Shown here piece by piece: positions 36,080 to 46,700 of a stretch of DNA of 64,000 nt. The notes beneath the pieces are model-generated. The model saw nothing but the letters and a program-made list of their open reading frames with translations, was not told the DNA's origin and searched no databases. Made by a program: the position numbers and the translations under genes. This DNA is from Niastella sp. OAS944 (GTDB lineage Bacteria; Bacteroidota; Bacteroidia; Chitinophagales; Chitinophagaceae), in the NCBI GenBank assembly GCA_024809215.1, contig JANUBW010000004.1, forward strand, positions 558,001-622,000. Reading direction: 5' to 3'. Each line of letters begins with the position of its first letter. The first letter of the stretch is position 1.

Positions 36080-37792
36080 TTAAAAACTGTAACTATACCC
36101 CATGGTTCCCGTGAGGTCGGTAGTATTTTTAGTTTGTTGTGTTTCGCGAATCTGATTGACAAGGTTCAGGTTCAACCGGTGTTTTTTGAACACCGTATAC
36201 GATGCATTAAAACGCACACTCAGCACACTGCTTATTTGAACATTATCCTGTTTACTGAAATTGTACGAGGTAGAAAGCCCTGACGACAATTTCTTTTTAA
36301 ACATCTTCGCCATAAAACTTACGGTTGGCCCCATGGTCATAAAATCGTTACGTGCAATGGTGTTGTAGCTCACATTATATGCGGCCGTCAGGTTCATGCC
36401 CTGCTGTAACCATTGAACACCGTAAGAGGTGGCCAGGTTGTAAAATTGTGAGCTGTTACCCTTGGCAACAGAGCCGCCCTGATCATCCGATGCATCCTGA
36501 AAATTCAGGTTCATGTTCAATGAATGCATTTGCTGTTCGCTCTTTTTGGTAAGCACATTTACATTCAAATTGGCGTTTTGAGAGATCTGGGTAAAATTCA
36601 GGGTATCCATTTGCTGATAGGGCAACTGGTTAATGTATTCGAACTGCGGACGAATACTCATATACGTTTGAAAGTTGGAATAACTGAAACTGGTTTGCAG
36701 TTTTTCGGTAGGTGTATAATTTAAATTAAGTGCACCTACAACTCGCCTGGTAGTGCCGGATTTGCTGTAATCGAGGTTATCGCGTTGTATGCCTACGTTA
36801 GCAGAAATATTGGCTTTGTCTCTTAAAAGACTTTGCGCCAGATTTACGGTTATATTTTCGAGGTCGTTACTGAAATAATAAGTTCCGAATGTTTGGTAGC
36901 CGGGATCTATGCGCTCGTACCCTGCGCCAATGGTGCTTTTGCGGAAAGTATAATTCAACTGGGCTTTCAGGGCATGATACACGGCAGTAGAACCATTTCC
37001 CTTCATAAATATGTTTGATACGCCCTTGTTCAAATTTTCGGTACTATCGCGTACATCGCGCGTTAATACACTGGTTGCATAACCACCGGAAAGCTCCAGG
37101 CCTCTTAACGGTTGCAAACCCAGTTCATAATGCAATGCAAGATTTTGTCCGGGAAAGATCAGCAAACTATCAGGTGCTGTGGCCAAACTGCTTCGTATAT
37201 CCTTTGCAGCAAAAGCCGAGATACTGACCCTGTACATTTTTTGATTATAACCCAGTTTGGCGCCATATCCTATACGGCGGTACACGGGCAACATATTAGA
37301 GGTGCTATCGTACTGCACTGATTTCAGCAACCTGCCGCCCATGGCGCTTATTCTCCAGGGGCCATCCGGCGTAAGATCAACACCTGCACCCGTGAACTGA
37401 TGGCCGCTTAATGTATACGGTGAAAAACTCATAGCTACATCACCTATATGCCCTGCTATCCACTTATATGTAGGATGCAAACTCAACCGGTTAGGTGGTG
37501 TGGGATATGTTAACCCATGACTGGCATTAGTAAGATTAAAGGAAAACGGCAGATTGATCTTGCCAAACAGATTGGCATTGAGATTACCTTGCAAAAACCA
37601 GGTAAACGGTTCACGGCCATAATTGCCATTACCGCTATAAAAGGCGGTATTGGCAGCTATACCGCCACTAAACCTGATCGGTTTTGCCTTGAAGACATTT
37701 TTCAGGCCTTCAATGTCTACCTGTTGGGCAATAGTTATTTTACAACAGGTAAGCAGTATGATGAATAAAAGACTGCGTACAATTTTATGCAT
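36080..37792 (-). CDS. Outer-membrane beta-barrel protein
   Basis: This 570-aa protein has a signal peptide (1-22, ending KITIAQ) and no other helix. The rest is amphipathic strands with frequent Gly and aromatic ends, e.g. ELSGGYATSVLTRDVRDS and LKAQLNYTFRKSTIGAGYER, and a terminal TGTMGYSYSF closing on Phe, as expected of an outer-membrane barrel of about 20 or more strands. It lies second in the toxin operon, 42 bp after the PKD lipoprotein. It is a candidate channel or anchor for the complex. The exact family is unknown. Confidence 0.8.
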   Translation of the reverse strand: MHKIVRSLLFIILLTCCKITIAQQVDIEGLKNVFKAKPIRFSGGIAANTAFYSGNGNYGREPFTWFLQGNLNANLFGKINLPFSFNLTNASHGLTYPTPPNRLSLHPTYKWIAGHIGDVAMSFSPYTLSGHQFTGAGVDLTPDGPWRISAMGGRLLKSVQYDSTSNMLPVYRRIGYGAKLGYNQKMYRVSISAFAAKDIRSSLATAPDSLLIFPGQNLALHYELGLQPLRGLELSGGYATSVLTRDVRDSTENLNKGVSNIFMKGNGSTAVYHALKAQLNYTFRKSTIGAGYERIDPGYQTFGTYYFSNDLENITVNLAQSLLRDKANISANVGIQRDNLDYSKSGTTRRVVGALNLNYTPTEKLQTSFSYSNFQTYMSIRPQFEYINQLPYQQMDTLNFTQISQNANLNVNVLTKKSEQQMHSLNMNLNFQDASDDQGGSVAKGNSSQFYNLATSYGVQWLQQGMNLTAAYNVSYNTIARNDFMTMGPTVSFMAKMFKKKLSSGLSTSYNFSKQDNVQISSVLSVRFNASYTVFKKHRLNLNLVNQIRETQQTKNTTDLTGTMGYSYSF

Positions 37793-37834
37793 AGGGTTCA
37801 GGGATTCGTTTGGAATGGGGCTTCATGGCCTGCG

Positions 37835-39190
37835 TTACGGTACTTTCTGCACTTTTATATCCGTTACGATGTATGAATCGGCGCCGTTTTGCACGAACTG
37901 TTTTATTTTAACAGCGCCTTTGCGGCCATCGCTTGTTTTGAATAACACTACCCGCGGCACCTGGTTGTTTGTGAATTGCAACCACCCGCCACTACTAAAA
38001 TCAACCGGCATAGTTGCAAACATGGCATCATTGGTCATACCGTCAAAGTCGGCCGGTGTAAGGCTGGCGCTGCAACCGCAATATTCCTGCGAATTAATAA
38101 CGGTAGCTGATTGAGCGCCCGGAATAGCATCAAACGTATAGTTTGTGGCCGAGTCGGGTGATATAAAGCGGTTATAGGTAAAGCTTTGATTCAACCCGAA
38201 GAACACAAGATCAATATCTTTTCCTGCAACTTTCAGGTCATCTGAGGCTTTGAAGCTGCGCTGTAGTTTGGTAGAGAAAAAACAACCCACCGAACCATGC
38301 GCCGTATTAATGCCAAAACGAACATCATTAAAAGTGCGCAAATTGGAATTTGGCAATACATTAATGGTTTGCTGAACAGTTTTTGTTTCTTTGTTATTAC
38401 CCGCAGTTAGCGTAATGATATAGGAACCTGGTACAGCAAAATATATAGAAGGTTTACGGGCCGTATCATTATCGATGGTACCGCCTGTGGTGGTCCATTT
38501 CCAATGCAGCCCGCTAACAGTTTCATTATTGAGCGTTGCTGTTAACGGCGCTTCATAATCGTTATCGTCTAACGAAGGAATGATGGTAAAAGCCGGCAAT
38601 AATGCAGGTAGCAGCGTAAGTTTTTTGGTTTGGGTAAAGTCTTTTCGGCCATTGTTCACTATGAGTGTAATGGTATGATCGCCCGGTGTGGTAAATTTTA
38701 CAATACCGGGATCTTTTGCTGTAGATGTAGCGGGCTGGCCACCTTCGAATGTCCACTTATAACTAACACCGCCGGTGGTTTTATTTACAATAGTTACATC
38801 TGCCGGAACAAAATCATTTACCTGTGGCAATGCATCGAAACCTATAACAACCGAACTATCAATAAGGATCTCGATTGTTTTTGAATTCCGGTTATCCGCA
38901 TTCCAGGCCTCGAGGGTAACCGAACAATTACCAGCCGAGCCAAAAGTTACCGTTCCCGGATCTTTTTTATCGGAAGTAGCAGGGTCGCCACCGGTGAACG
39001 TCCATTTATAATGAGTGGCTCCAGTGGCATTATTGGTGAAATTTATTTTAACCGGCGCAGAAAAATCGTTGTTCACAATGGTATATGCGAAATCAACGCT
39101 TAAAGCTGTTTCCTGTTCTTTTTTGCAGGCTGTTATAAAAACCAACAACAACAGTATACAGGTGAAGTGATCTATAAAAAGCTTTCTCAA
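37835..39190 (-). CDS. PKD-domain lipoprotein, first gene of toxin operon
   Basis: This 451-aa lipoprotein has the signal ILLLLVFITACKK (lipid Cys at about residue 22). Three PKD domains follow at about 30-110, 115-195 and 200-280, recognisable by repeated YKWTF.GG.PATS.KDPG and GS/GD..VTL motifs, and then a C-terminal domain of about 170 residues (FFGLNQSFTYNRFISPDSAT). The only usable start is a TTG at 39188-39190: an in-frame TAA lies four codons upstream and no ATG precedes the signal peptide. It leads the six-gene operon and is probably the surface or periplasmic lipoprotein partner of the barrel. Confidence 0.85.
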   Translation of the reverse strand: MRKLFIDHFTCILLLLVFITACKKEQETALSVDFAYTIVNNDFSAPVKINFTNNATGATHYKWTFTGGDPATSDKKDPGTVTFGSAGNCSVTLEAWNADNRNSKTIEILIDSSVVIGFDALPQVNDFVPADVTIVNKTTGGVSYKWTFEGGQPATSTAKDPGIVKFTTPGDHTITLIVNNGRKDFTQTKKLTLLPALLPAFTIIPSLDDNDYEAPLTATLNNETVSGLHWKWTTTGGTIDNDTARKPSIYFAVPGSYIITLTAGNNKETKTVQQTINVLPNSNLRTFNDVRFGINTAHGSVGCFFSTKLQRSFKASDDLKVAGKDIDLVFFGLNQSFTYNRFISPDSATNYTFDAIPGAQSATVINSQEYCGCSASLTPADFDGMTNDAMFATMPVDFSSGGWLQFTNNQVPRVVLFKTSDGRKGAVKIKQFVQNGADSYIVTDIKVQKVP

Positions 39191-39225
39191 GGTTTGGATT
39201 TAGGGATATGCTAATAGGGTTCCAT

Positions 39226-39255
39226 CCAATATATGATGGTATATGGCAGTTTCAA
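39226..39255 (-). promoter_or_regulatory. Possible Bacteroidota-type promoter of toxin operon
   Basis: On the minus strand, TTG is followed after 19 bp by TATATTGG, close to the Bacteroidota consensus (TTTG, spacer, TAnnTTTG), about 40 bp upstream of the TTG start codon of the first operon gene. The match is imperfect. The rest of the 39191-39552 gap shows no gene. Confidence 0.25.
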
Positions 39256-39560
39256 TATGTAAGCAGACGTGTTTAATTTACTGGCAAACGGGGCCCCGGC
39301 GGGGTATTGGGCTGGTCTTTAGGAAATATACTATACGTTAGTTTACTAACGGAAGGTGCAGATAAAGAAATGTTCAATTGGTTCATTGGTATAACATTCA
39401 TAGGATAACCGAATTACAGGTGCGAAACTATATTAAATTTCGTATTTATGCCAGCCGAGTTTATAAGCGTGTAGATTTTACCTTTTTTCGTGCAGTTTCA
39501 GGCAATAGTCGTGCAGGCCAATAAATCCCCAATAACAAACAACCGTTAGGAAAAAGAAAA

Positions 39561-39590
39561 TGGCCGCCATAGCAATTGCAATGGCGACCA
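39561..39590 (-). terminator. Terminator of the GH97/SusCD operon
   Basis: Imperfect inverted repeat TGGCCGCCAT / ATGGCGACCA (one G-T type mismatch) around a 10-nt loop. On the minus strand it is followed by TTTTCTTTTT. It lies 20 bp after the GH97 stop codon. Confidence 0.65.
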
Positions 39591-39609
39591 AAATCGAATA
39601 CAAGGGGAA

Positions 39610-41718
39610 TTATTCGCTTTGAATAATACTGATGGCTGTACCGCCGCCTGGCGCCAGTGCAAGCTTTAACCTTGTGTTGCTATCTACCGTCACACTCCTG
39701 ATGGAATAAGCTTCGGGGTTTGTTTTCCAGGTAGCCCCGGTTGCGTCTTCATAGATGATCGCTTTATATTTTTTCCCCTTCTGCAAAAAATTAAGTGGAA
39801 GGGTTGTTGCACGGGCATTTTCATCGGTAATGGCGCCAACAAACCATCGGTCACTTCCTTTTTCTTTGCGTGCAATGGTAATATAATCGCCCGGCTCAGC
39901 CTCCAGGATCTTAGTATCATCCCAGTCAACCGGTACTTCTTTTATAAACTGAAAGGCATCGGGTTTTGCTTCGTAATTTTCCGGCAGGTCTGCAGCCATT
40001 GTAACGGGACTGTACATGGTAACATACAATGCCAGTTGTTTTGCCAATGTAGAGTGCACCGATCTATTGGGCACTCCCGGCGCATAGCCTTTTAATTTAA
40101 AAATGCCGGGTGTATAATCCATAGGGCCGCCCATAAGCCGGGTAAAGGGCAAAATGGTTTCATGATCGGGAGGGTTTCCGTTGCTGAATGCGTGGTATTC
40201 ATTGCCCCTTGCAGCTTCGCAAGCCATGAAGTTGGGATAGGTGCGATGCAACCCTGTAGGCCGCGGAGGCTCGTGCGCATCTACCATTACCTGGTATTGC
40301 ATGCCATGTTGTAATACCCGTTCGTAATGGTTCACCATCCATTGGCCGTCGTGATGTTCGCCCCGCGGAACAATACGCCCCACATAACCTGTTTTCACAG
40401 CATGATAACCGAATTGTTTCATGAACCTGAAAGCCGTATCCAATTGCCGTTCATAACTGGTAGCAGAGCCCGAAGTTTCGTTATGCATGATCATATTCAC
40501 CCCCTTTAACAGGGCGTATTCTGTGATCTCCTTTACATTAAAGTCGGGGTACGGTGTAGCAAAATCAAACACATTTTCTTTCCAGTTGCCAAACCAGCTT
40601 TCCCAGCCTTTATTCCACCCTTCAACCAGTACACCACCTATGCCATTCTTTGCAGCAAAATCAATATACCGTTTTACATTGGCAGTATTGGCGCCATGCT
40701 TTTGATTGGGAATTAACTGACCCTTCGCATCGGTGCTATCGGCATAATCAGAATAGTTCCAGGTGCTTTTACCGGTTTGCATTTCCCACCATACACCTAC
40801 GAATTTCATGGGTTTGATCCATGCCACATTGGTATCAACAGGCGGCTCATTCAAGTTCAGAATTATTTTAGAGGCCAGTATATCCGTTGCCTTATCGCTG
40901 ATAATTATAGTGCGCCAGGGCGTATGCGTGGGTGCGTGCAAATAAGCTTTATTATTAAATGCATCGGGCACCAGGGTCGATGACAACCTGAAACTTTTGT
41001 TATCTACATGCAATTGCATGGCGGGATAATTCAACAGCGCTGCCTCGTGAATATTAATATATAATCCATCGGCTGTTTTCATCATCAGCGGGGTTTGCAC
41101 AGCCCGTGCATCGGTTACTGTTCGTACAGCAATATCCGTAGCTGCTGCTACCACGGGCGTGTTATTCACCTCGCTTAACAGGGAGGTTGTATAAGCATAT
41201 TCGTTGGTATCAAAATCGCCCGGGATCCAAAACGCCTTATGATCACCGGCCAATTGAAACTGCGTACATTCGTCCTTTATAATAAAGTAAGTCAATCCGT
41301 TTTGCCGGGGAAATTCATACCTGAACCCTACCCCATCGGCAAATACCTTAAAAACAATATCCAGCAGCTTTCCCGAACTATGTTTGAGGTGCACCGTTAG
41401 TTGTTCATAGTTGTTGCGAATGGTACTGTACTCGCCCCAAACGGGTTTCCAGGTTTCATCAACCGTTTTACGATCTTCACCTGCCAGTTTAAAGTTCTTA
41501 TAGAAAAGAGAATCGCTATCGATTAAAAAGCCAAGCGAAGAAGGTTTTACCACTTCTTTACCATTGAACAAAACGGCATATACCGGCCTGCCTGCATCAT
41601 CTACTGAAAACTGTAACCGTACCTTTTCCCTGGTTATTTCCAATGGCGGACTTGCCTTAGCTGAAATTGAGAACAACAGGAATAATATAAGCACACGTGT
41701 TTTTATAGAACTCATCAT
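39610..41718 (-). CDS. susB: Glycoside hydrolase family 97, SusB-like alpha-glucosidase
   Basis: This 702-aa exported enzyme has a signal peptide (1-22), an N-terminal beta-sandwich (about 25-285), a catalytic TIM barrel (about 290-600; FVGVWWEMQTGKSTW) and a C-terminal beta domain. Glu414 (HNETSG), Glu483 (DAHEPP) and Glu507 (ARGNEY) are 69 and 24 residues apart, the same spacing as Glu439, Glu508 and Glu532 of Bacteroides SusB (from memory), so it should be of the inverting, calcium-dependent type that releases glucose from alpha-glucans, rather than the retaining alpha-galactosidase type. It is the last gene of the SusC/SusD/GH97 operon, 168 bp after SusD. The symbol is by function, not strict orthology. 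Confidence 0.92.
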   Translation of the reverse strand: MMSSIKTRVLILFLLFSISAKASPPLEITREKVRLQFSVDDAGRPVYAVLFNGKEVVKPSSLGFLIDSDSLFYKNFKLAGEDRKTVDETWKPVWGEYSTIRNNYEQLTVHLKHSSGKLLDIVFKVFADGVGFRYEFPRQNGLTYFIIKDECTQFQLAGDHKAFWIPGDFDTNEYAYTTSLLSEVNNTPVVAAATDIAVRTVTDARAVQTPLMMKTADGLYINIHEAALLNYPAMQLHVDNKSFRLSSTLVPDAFNNKAYLHAPTHTPWRTIIISDKATDILASKIILNLNEPPVDTNVAWIKPMKFVGVWWEMQTGKSTWNYSDYADSTDAKGQLIPNQKHGANTANVKRYIDFAAKNGIGGVLVEGWNKGWESWFGNWKENVFDFATPYPDFNVKEITEYALLKGVNMIMHNETSGSATSYERQLDTAFRFMKQFGYHAVKTGYVGRIVPRGEHHDGQWMVNHYERVLQHGMQYQVMVDAHEPPRPTGLHRTYPNFMACEAARGNEYHAFSNGNPPDHETILPFTRLMGGPMDYTPGIFKLKGYAPGVPNRSVHSTLAKQLALYVTMYSPVTMAADLPENYEAKPDAFQFIKEVPVDWDDTKILEAEPGDYITIARKEKGSDRWFVGAITDENARATTLPLNFLQKGKKYKAIIYEDATGATWKTNPEAYSIRSVTVDSNTRLKLALAPGGGTAISIIQSE

Positions 41719-41761
41719 GTGTAAGTATCTGATTAAGAATTATAGTCTTTTGTCGTGAATC

Positions 41762-41886
<125 letters not shown>

Positions 41887-43689
41887 TTAATACCCCTGAT
41901 TCTGCTGCCCGGTCATCTTCGGGTTTGAATTAAATTCAGCCTGTGGAATGGGCCAGCTATAGGTTTTATCTTTCCATTCAAGTTTGCCATTTACATTGAT
42001 GGCTGTTTCATAATAAGCGGCTTCTGATGCTCCTATGCGCCAGCGACAAACATCAAACCACCAACCGCCTTCATTGAACAATTCGGCAAAACGTTCGTAA
42101 TACAGCGGATTGTTTCCCAATACCGGGTCACCAATGGCAACCGTTGCGCCCGTTAAACTGGTATAATCAACCGGCGAAGGTGCATTATCGGGGTAACCAT
42201 AGGCACGGCGTTTTGTTTTATTCAGGTAGGCAAGCGCGGTAGTATTATCGTTCAAACCCTTTGCCGCTTCTGCATACAACAAATACACTTCTGCCAGCCT
42301 GATGAGATAATAATTCCAGGCATCGGCCGGACCGGTATTATTGATATTATCGAAAATGGGTGCATACTTTCTAAAGCTCCAGCCATACCTGTTTGCCTGC
42401 TTTGCCCAAAATTTTGGCATGGAAACAGGGTACCAGTTCCTGCCATCAAATTTCACCGAATCAACCCAGGGTTGCAAGGCATTTACAAACAACCGCGGAT
42501 CGCAGGTCTTATTTACTCTTACCTGTAACGATTGCTGTTTGTAAACCGGGTCCATTATATTCTTTGGATTGGTATAACTGGCCGCTTTACCGCTATTGAA
42601 ATCGGGATTTGGCTTCAGCGTATAGGAACCCAGGCCGAACCCAAAACGCTCTACGTTTTTGTCGTGAAAGATCTCATTGCCATATCCTAATGGGTTTGAA
42701 GCGCCTTCTGTTCCATCTTCCCCTAACGCCCAGGGACACCAGATCAAACCATTAATGGTGGTAGCATTGGGCGTATTACCATATACACCATAGTTACCTT
42801 TTGAATCCTGGTCAACATTCAACTCAAATATTGATTCTTCATTGAATTCATTGGCGCTTATGCCAATAAATGCATCGCGGTATTTTTCGTAAGGCATCAG
42901 CGATTTGCCACTGTTATCGATCACATCTTTCAACACGGTTCTGGCCTCATTCCAGTTCTGCGTAAATACATACGCCTTTCCCAGTAATGATTTGGCGGCC
43001 CATTCGCTAATTCGTCCTTTATCATTACCCGACCAGGTTTTCCCTTTTAGCAAGGCGGCAGACTGTTTACAATCGCTAACGATGAGGTCCCATACTTCTT
43101 TAACAGTGTTACGGCCTTTTTGCGTTCCTTCTAACCCGGTTGGCAGTTCAGTAAAAATGGGTACCCCTTTTTTATCGCCGCCACCGGCTGTAGTGATATA
43201 ACTTTCACCAAACAAACATTCGAGGTTGAAGTAATAATAGGCCCTGAGAAAATAGGCCTGTCCTTTTACCAGGTCAACGGTCGATTGGTCTTGCGGTTTG
43301 CCATAGCGCGACATATAAAAATCGGCGCCCTGTATGGCCACATTGCAATTCTTAACACCGGCAAAAAAGCTTGTCCAGGCTTCCTGTACGTATGTATTGG
43401 TGATACCTAAATTGGTTGCCGCCATTTCGTTCCAGGAAGGGTCGCCGTCATAAGCGCTATTGGCAGTATGTGTTGCATTTGATAAAGCCTTTGGCCACAA
43501 ATGAAAACCAAACAGGTTGGCATCGCGCAAATTTGAATAACAGGGAACCAGCACACTATTCAACTCGCTTAAGGTTTTAGGAAAATTAGTGGTAGAATAG
43601 CTGTCGGTAGGCACAACCAGACCAGGATCTTTTTTACATGCACTTAGTATGACAAGCCCAAATATGATGAGGTATTTCTTTTTGAACAT
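41887..43689 (-). CDS. susD: SusD/RagB-family nutrient-binding lipoprotein
   Basis: This 600-aa protein has a lipoprotein signal (LVILSACKK, Cys at about 17), the SusD N-terminal TPR scaffold (VKGQAYFLRAYYYFNLECLF at about 140-160) and a C-terminal ligand-binding half ending with a typical SusD tail (NEGGWWFDVCRWRIG; YSWPIPQAEFNSNP). It sits 22 bp after SusC, and with SusC it forms the pedal-bin outer-membrane importer. The GH97 partner suggests an alpha-glucan oligosaccharide as ligand; that is inference. Confidence 0.95.
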   Translation of the reverse strand: MFKKKYLIIFGLVILSACKKDPGLVVPTDSYSTTNFPKTLSELNSVLVPCYSNLRDANLFGFHLWPKALSNATHTANSAYDGDPSWNEMAATNLGITNTYVQEAWTSFFAGVKNCNVAIQGADFYMSRYGKPQDQSTVDLVKGQAYFLRAYYYFNLECLFGESYITTAGGGDKKGVPIFTELPTGLEGTQKGRNTVKEVWDLIVSDCKQSAALLKGKTWSGNDKGRISEWAAKSLLGKAYVFTQNWNEARTVLKDVIDNSGKSLMPYEKYRDAFIGISANEFNEESIFELNVDQDSKGNYGVYGNTPNATTINGLIWCPWALGEDGTEGASNPLGYGNEIFHDKNVERFGFGLGSYTLKPNPDFNSGKAASYTNPKNIMDPVYKQQSLQVRVNKTCDPRLFVNALQPWVDSVKFDGRNWYPVSMPKFWAKQANRYGWSFRKYAPIFDNINNTGPADAWNYYLIRLAEVYLLYAEAAKGLNDNTTALAYLNKTKRRAYGYPDNAPSPVDYTSLTGATVAIGDPVLGNNPLYYERFAELFNEGGWWFDVCRWRIGASEAAYYETAINVNGKLEWKDKTYSWPIPQAEFNSNPKMTGQQNQGY

Positions 43690-43711
43690 GATAATAGTTT
43701 TTAAACGATGG

Positions 43712-46700
43712 CTAGAAGTTGATATCGATACCTGCTGAATACAATCTTACCTGCGGATATTGTGACACTGCATCTAAACCGCGGGTGGTAACACCTACTG
43801 CATTACCTACAAAACCCGATTGTGCGGCCGCAGAAAAAGCGCTTCCCAGCTCAGGATCGAGCCCTGAATATTTTGTGATGGTAAACAGGTTATTGGCCAT
43901 TACAAATACACGCGCTGTTTTAATACCTGCTTTTTGTAACAGCGCCGCGTTGAACGTATAACCCACTTGCAGGTTTTTCAGTTTCAGGTAATCGCCCGGC
44001 TCAACAAAATAACTGTTCACCGAGGTATAGTTCTTATTAGGATCGAGGGTAAAAGAGCCATCGTTGTTCTTTACACCCAAACGTGGTTGAGCGGTGAGTT
44101 GGTTATCGCCCAGGAAGGAGGCGCCAAATACTTTTGAAGTGGTGTTGCCATCAGAGAATGGATACATTTCATAGGCCTTCACGCCATTGAAAATATCAAC
44201 ACCCGCCACGCCATTGAACAACAGAGACGCATCGAACCCTTTATAATTAAGCCTGACAGCAGCGCCATACACTAATTTCGGGTTGGGATTACCAATCACC
44301 TGCCTGTCGTCGGGCGAAAGGGTTTTGCCGTTCTTATCATCATGCGCAAAAATAAGGTCGCCGGCTTTTGCATTGGGTTGAGCGCTGGCCGCCGCTTCGG
44401 CATCAGTTTTAAACATACCGATCACTTTATAGCCATAAAAAGAACCGAAGGGCAAACCGGCTTTTGTTACAGTTATATTCTGGTTCGACATTACATTGAA
44501 TGCCGCATCACCGGTAGAGTAATAGTTATAACCATCGAACAATTTATCATTGGCAATACCGCTGAGGTCAGTTACCTTGTTCTTATTAAATCCGCCGTTA
44601 AGGCTAACGTCAAAGCTTAACTCCGACACCTTGCCGCGATAACCCAGCAACAGGTCAACACCTTTGCTGCTCACTTTGCCAATATTGGTAAAATAAGGCA
44701 CCGTATAACCTGAGCTCAGGGCAACCGGCAGGGCATACAACATATCTTTAGTATCGCGATTATAATACTCAGCCGTGAAGTAGATCTTTCCATTCATGGC
44801 CTCACCATCTACACCCAGATTGGTTTCGTAAACGGTTTCCCAATGCAGGTTGGGGTTAGGAATGGAATTTATGGTTACACCAATGTCGAGCGGTCCGCCT
44901 GGCGTAAAGTTGGCGCCGGAAAGCGAACCCAGTGCATTAGGCCCGGTGAAGGAGCTATACGATGCCACATAGGTATAAGGCGGAATATTGCTATTACCCA
45001 GGGTACCATAACTACCCCGAAGTTTTAACCGGCTTAAAGTTGTTTTTAACGGCGTAAAGAAATTCTCTTCGCTGATATTCCAACCAGCGGAAAATGCGCC
45101 AAAAACGCCTTTTTGTTTATTAGGACCAAACACGGTGAAGTTGGCATCCTGCCTTATAGATCCTGTTAAATAATAGCGGCTTTTATAATTATAGTTAAGC
45201 CTGCCGAAGAATGATTTTACCAGCCCGTTATCGTCGTTCTTGCCGCTAACAGTAGCTGTTGATTGAGTGGTTTGAACAAAGGAATAACCGGGCATCCCTA
45301 CATAACTTTGAAAAGCACCGATGTTGCGGTATTTAGAAGCTATTTGCTCAAAACCTGCGATGGCGTTAATGGAATGACCGCCGAAGCTTTGGTCGAAAGT
45401 AAGAACATAGTTCGTTAATACCTGGCTGCTTTTTATCGAAGTGCGGGTAAGTGAATTCACATTGTTCACCACCTGGCCAAAATCGAATGCCGCCTGGTAA
45501 TAATCCTGCGATTCTTCATAATACGAATAACTGATATTGCTTCTAAAGGTGAGGTGCAGGGGCAGCTTAACTTCTGCAAATACATTTCCCTGTAAATTAT
45601 TTTTGAAATTAATGGCATCGGCCGATTCCATGGCGCCTACCGGGTTGGGGCCGCCGAACTGTAAACCGTTGTAACCGCCCGGCACTACGCCCCAGGTGCC
45701 ATTTGCATTCTTAATAGGAATAATGGGCAATGTTCTAAAGGGGGCATTATGTAATTGCGCCTCACTACCTACCGGTGGCGCTGTTTTACGTTGAGAAAAA
45801 GCCAGCTGTTCGCCGATCTTTAAAAACGAGGTGAGTTTATAATCGGTATTGATACGCGCTCCGCCGATATTGGAATAATTTCTTTTATAAATACCGGTTT
45901 GTTTATTATAAAAACCCGATAAAAGATAATTCACTACAGGCGAAGAACCTGCAACAGACAAATTATAATTATTTTCCGACGCATCGCGGTACAGGGCATC
46001 TGTCCAGTCGGTATCGGCCAGTGTATCGGTATGTGTGGCATTGGCAAAAAACTGCGGGTGTAAAATGTTTTGCAGTTTAATGTATTGCTCTTTGTTCAAT
46101 AAGGAAATAAGCTTTGGTTTGGTAATACCATACCGGGCATTGAAGTTAATAGTAGGTTTTGCCGATGCACCTTTTTTAGTAGTAACAACAATAACGCCAC
46201 CCGCGGCTGCGGAACCATAAATGGCGGCGGCGCTGGCATCTTTTAGAATATCTACGGTGGCAATATCCTGCACGTTGAGATTGTCGCCATTGGTGCGAAC
46301 GCCATCCACTATATACAGCGGATTGGGTTGGTGTAATGAAGAAAGTCCGCGGATGATGATGGTTGAACCGGCATCGGGACTGCCCGATGATTTAATGACC
46401 TCTACACCTGCTACCCTACCTTGTATGGCATCGGTAACATTGGTAACAGGCATGTTCCTGATGGCTTCCCCTTTTACCGAACCCACCGCGCCGGTTACAT
46501 CCGATCGTTTTTGGGTGCCATAACCCACTACGACAATAGCGTCTAAATTGCCATCGGCAGCTTTCAGGATAACATTAATCAGGTTGCCAGAAGGTATGGC
46601 CACCTCCCTTGTTTCGTACCCAACATACGACACCACCAGGGTTTTTACGTTGGCCGGCGCCAGCAGTTCAAATTGTCCTGAAGCATTTGTGGTTACATTG

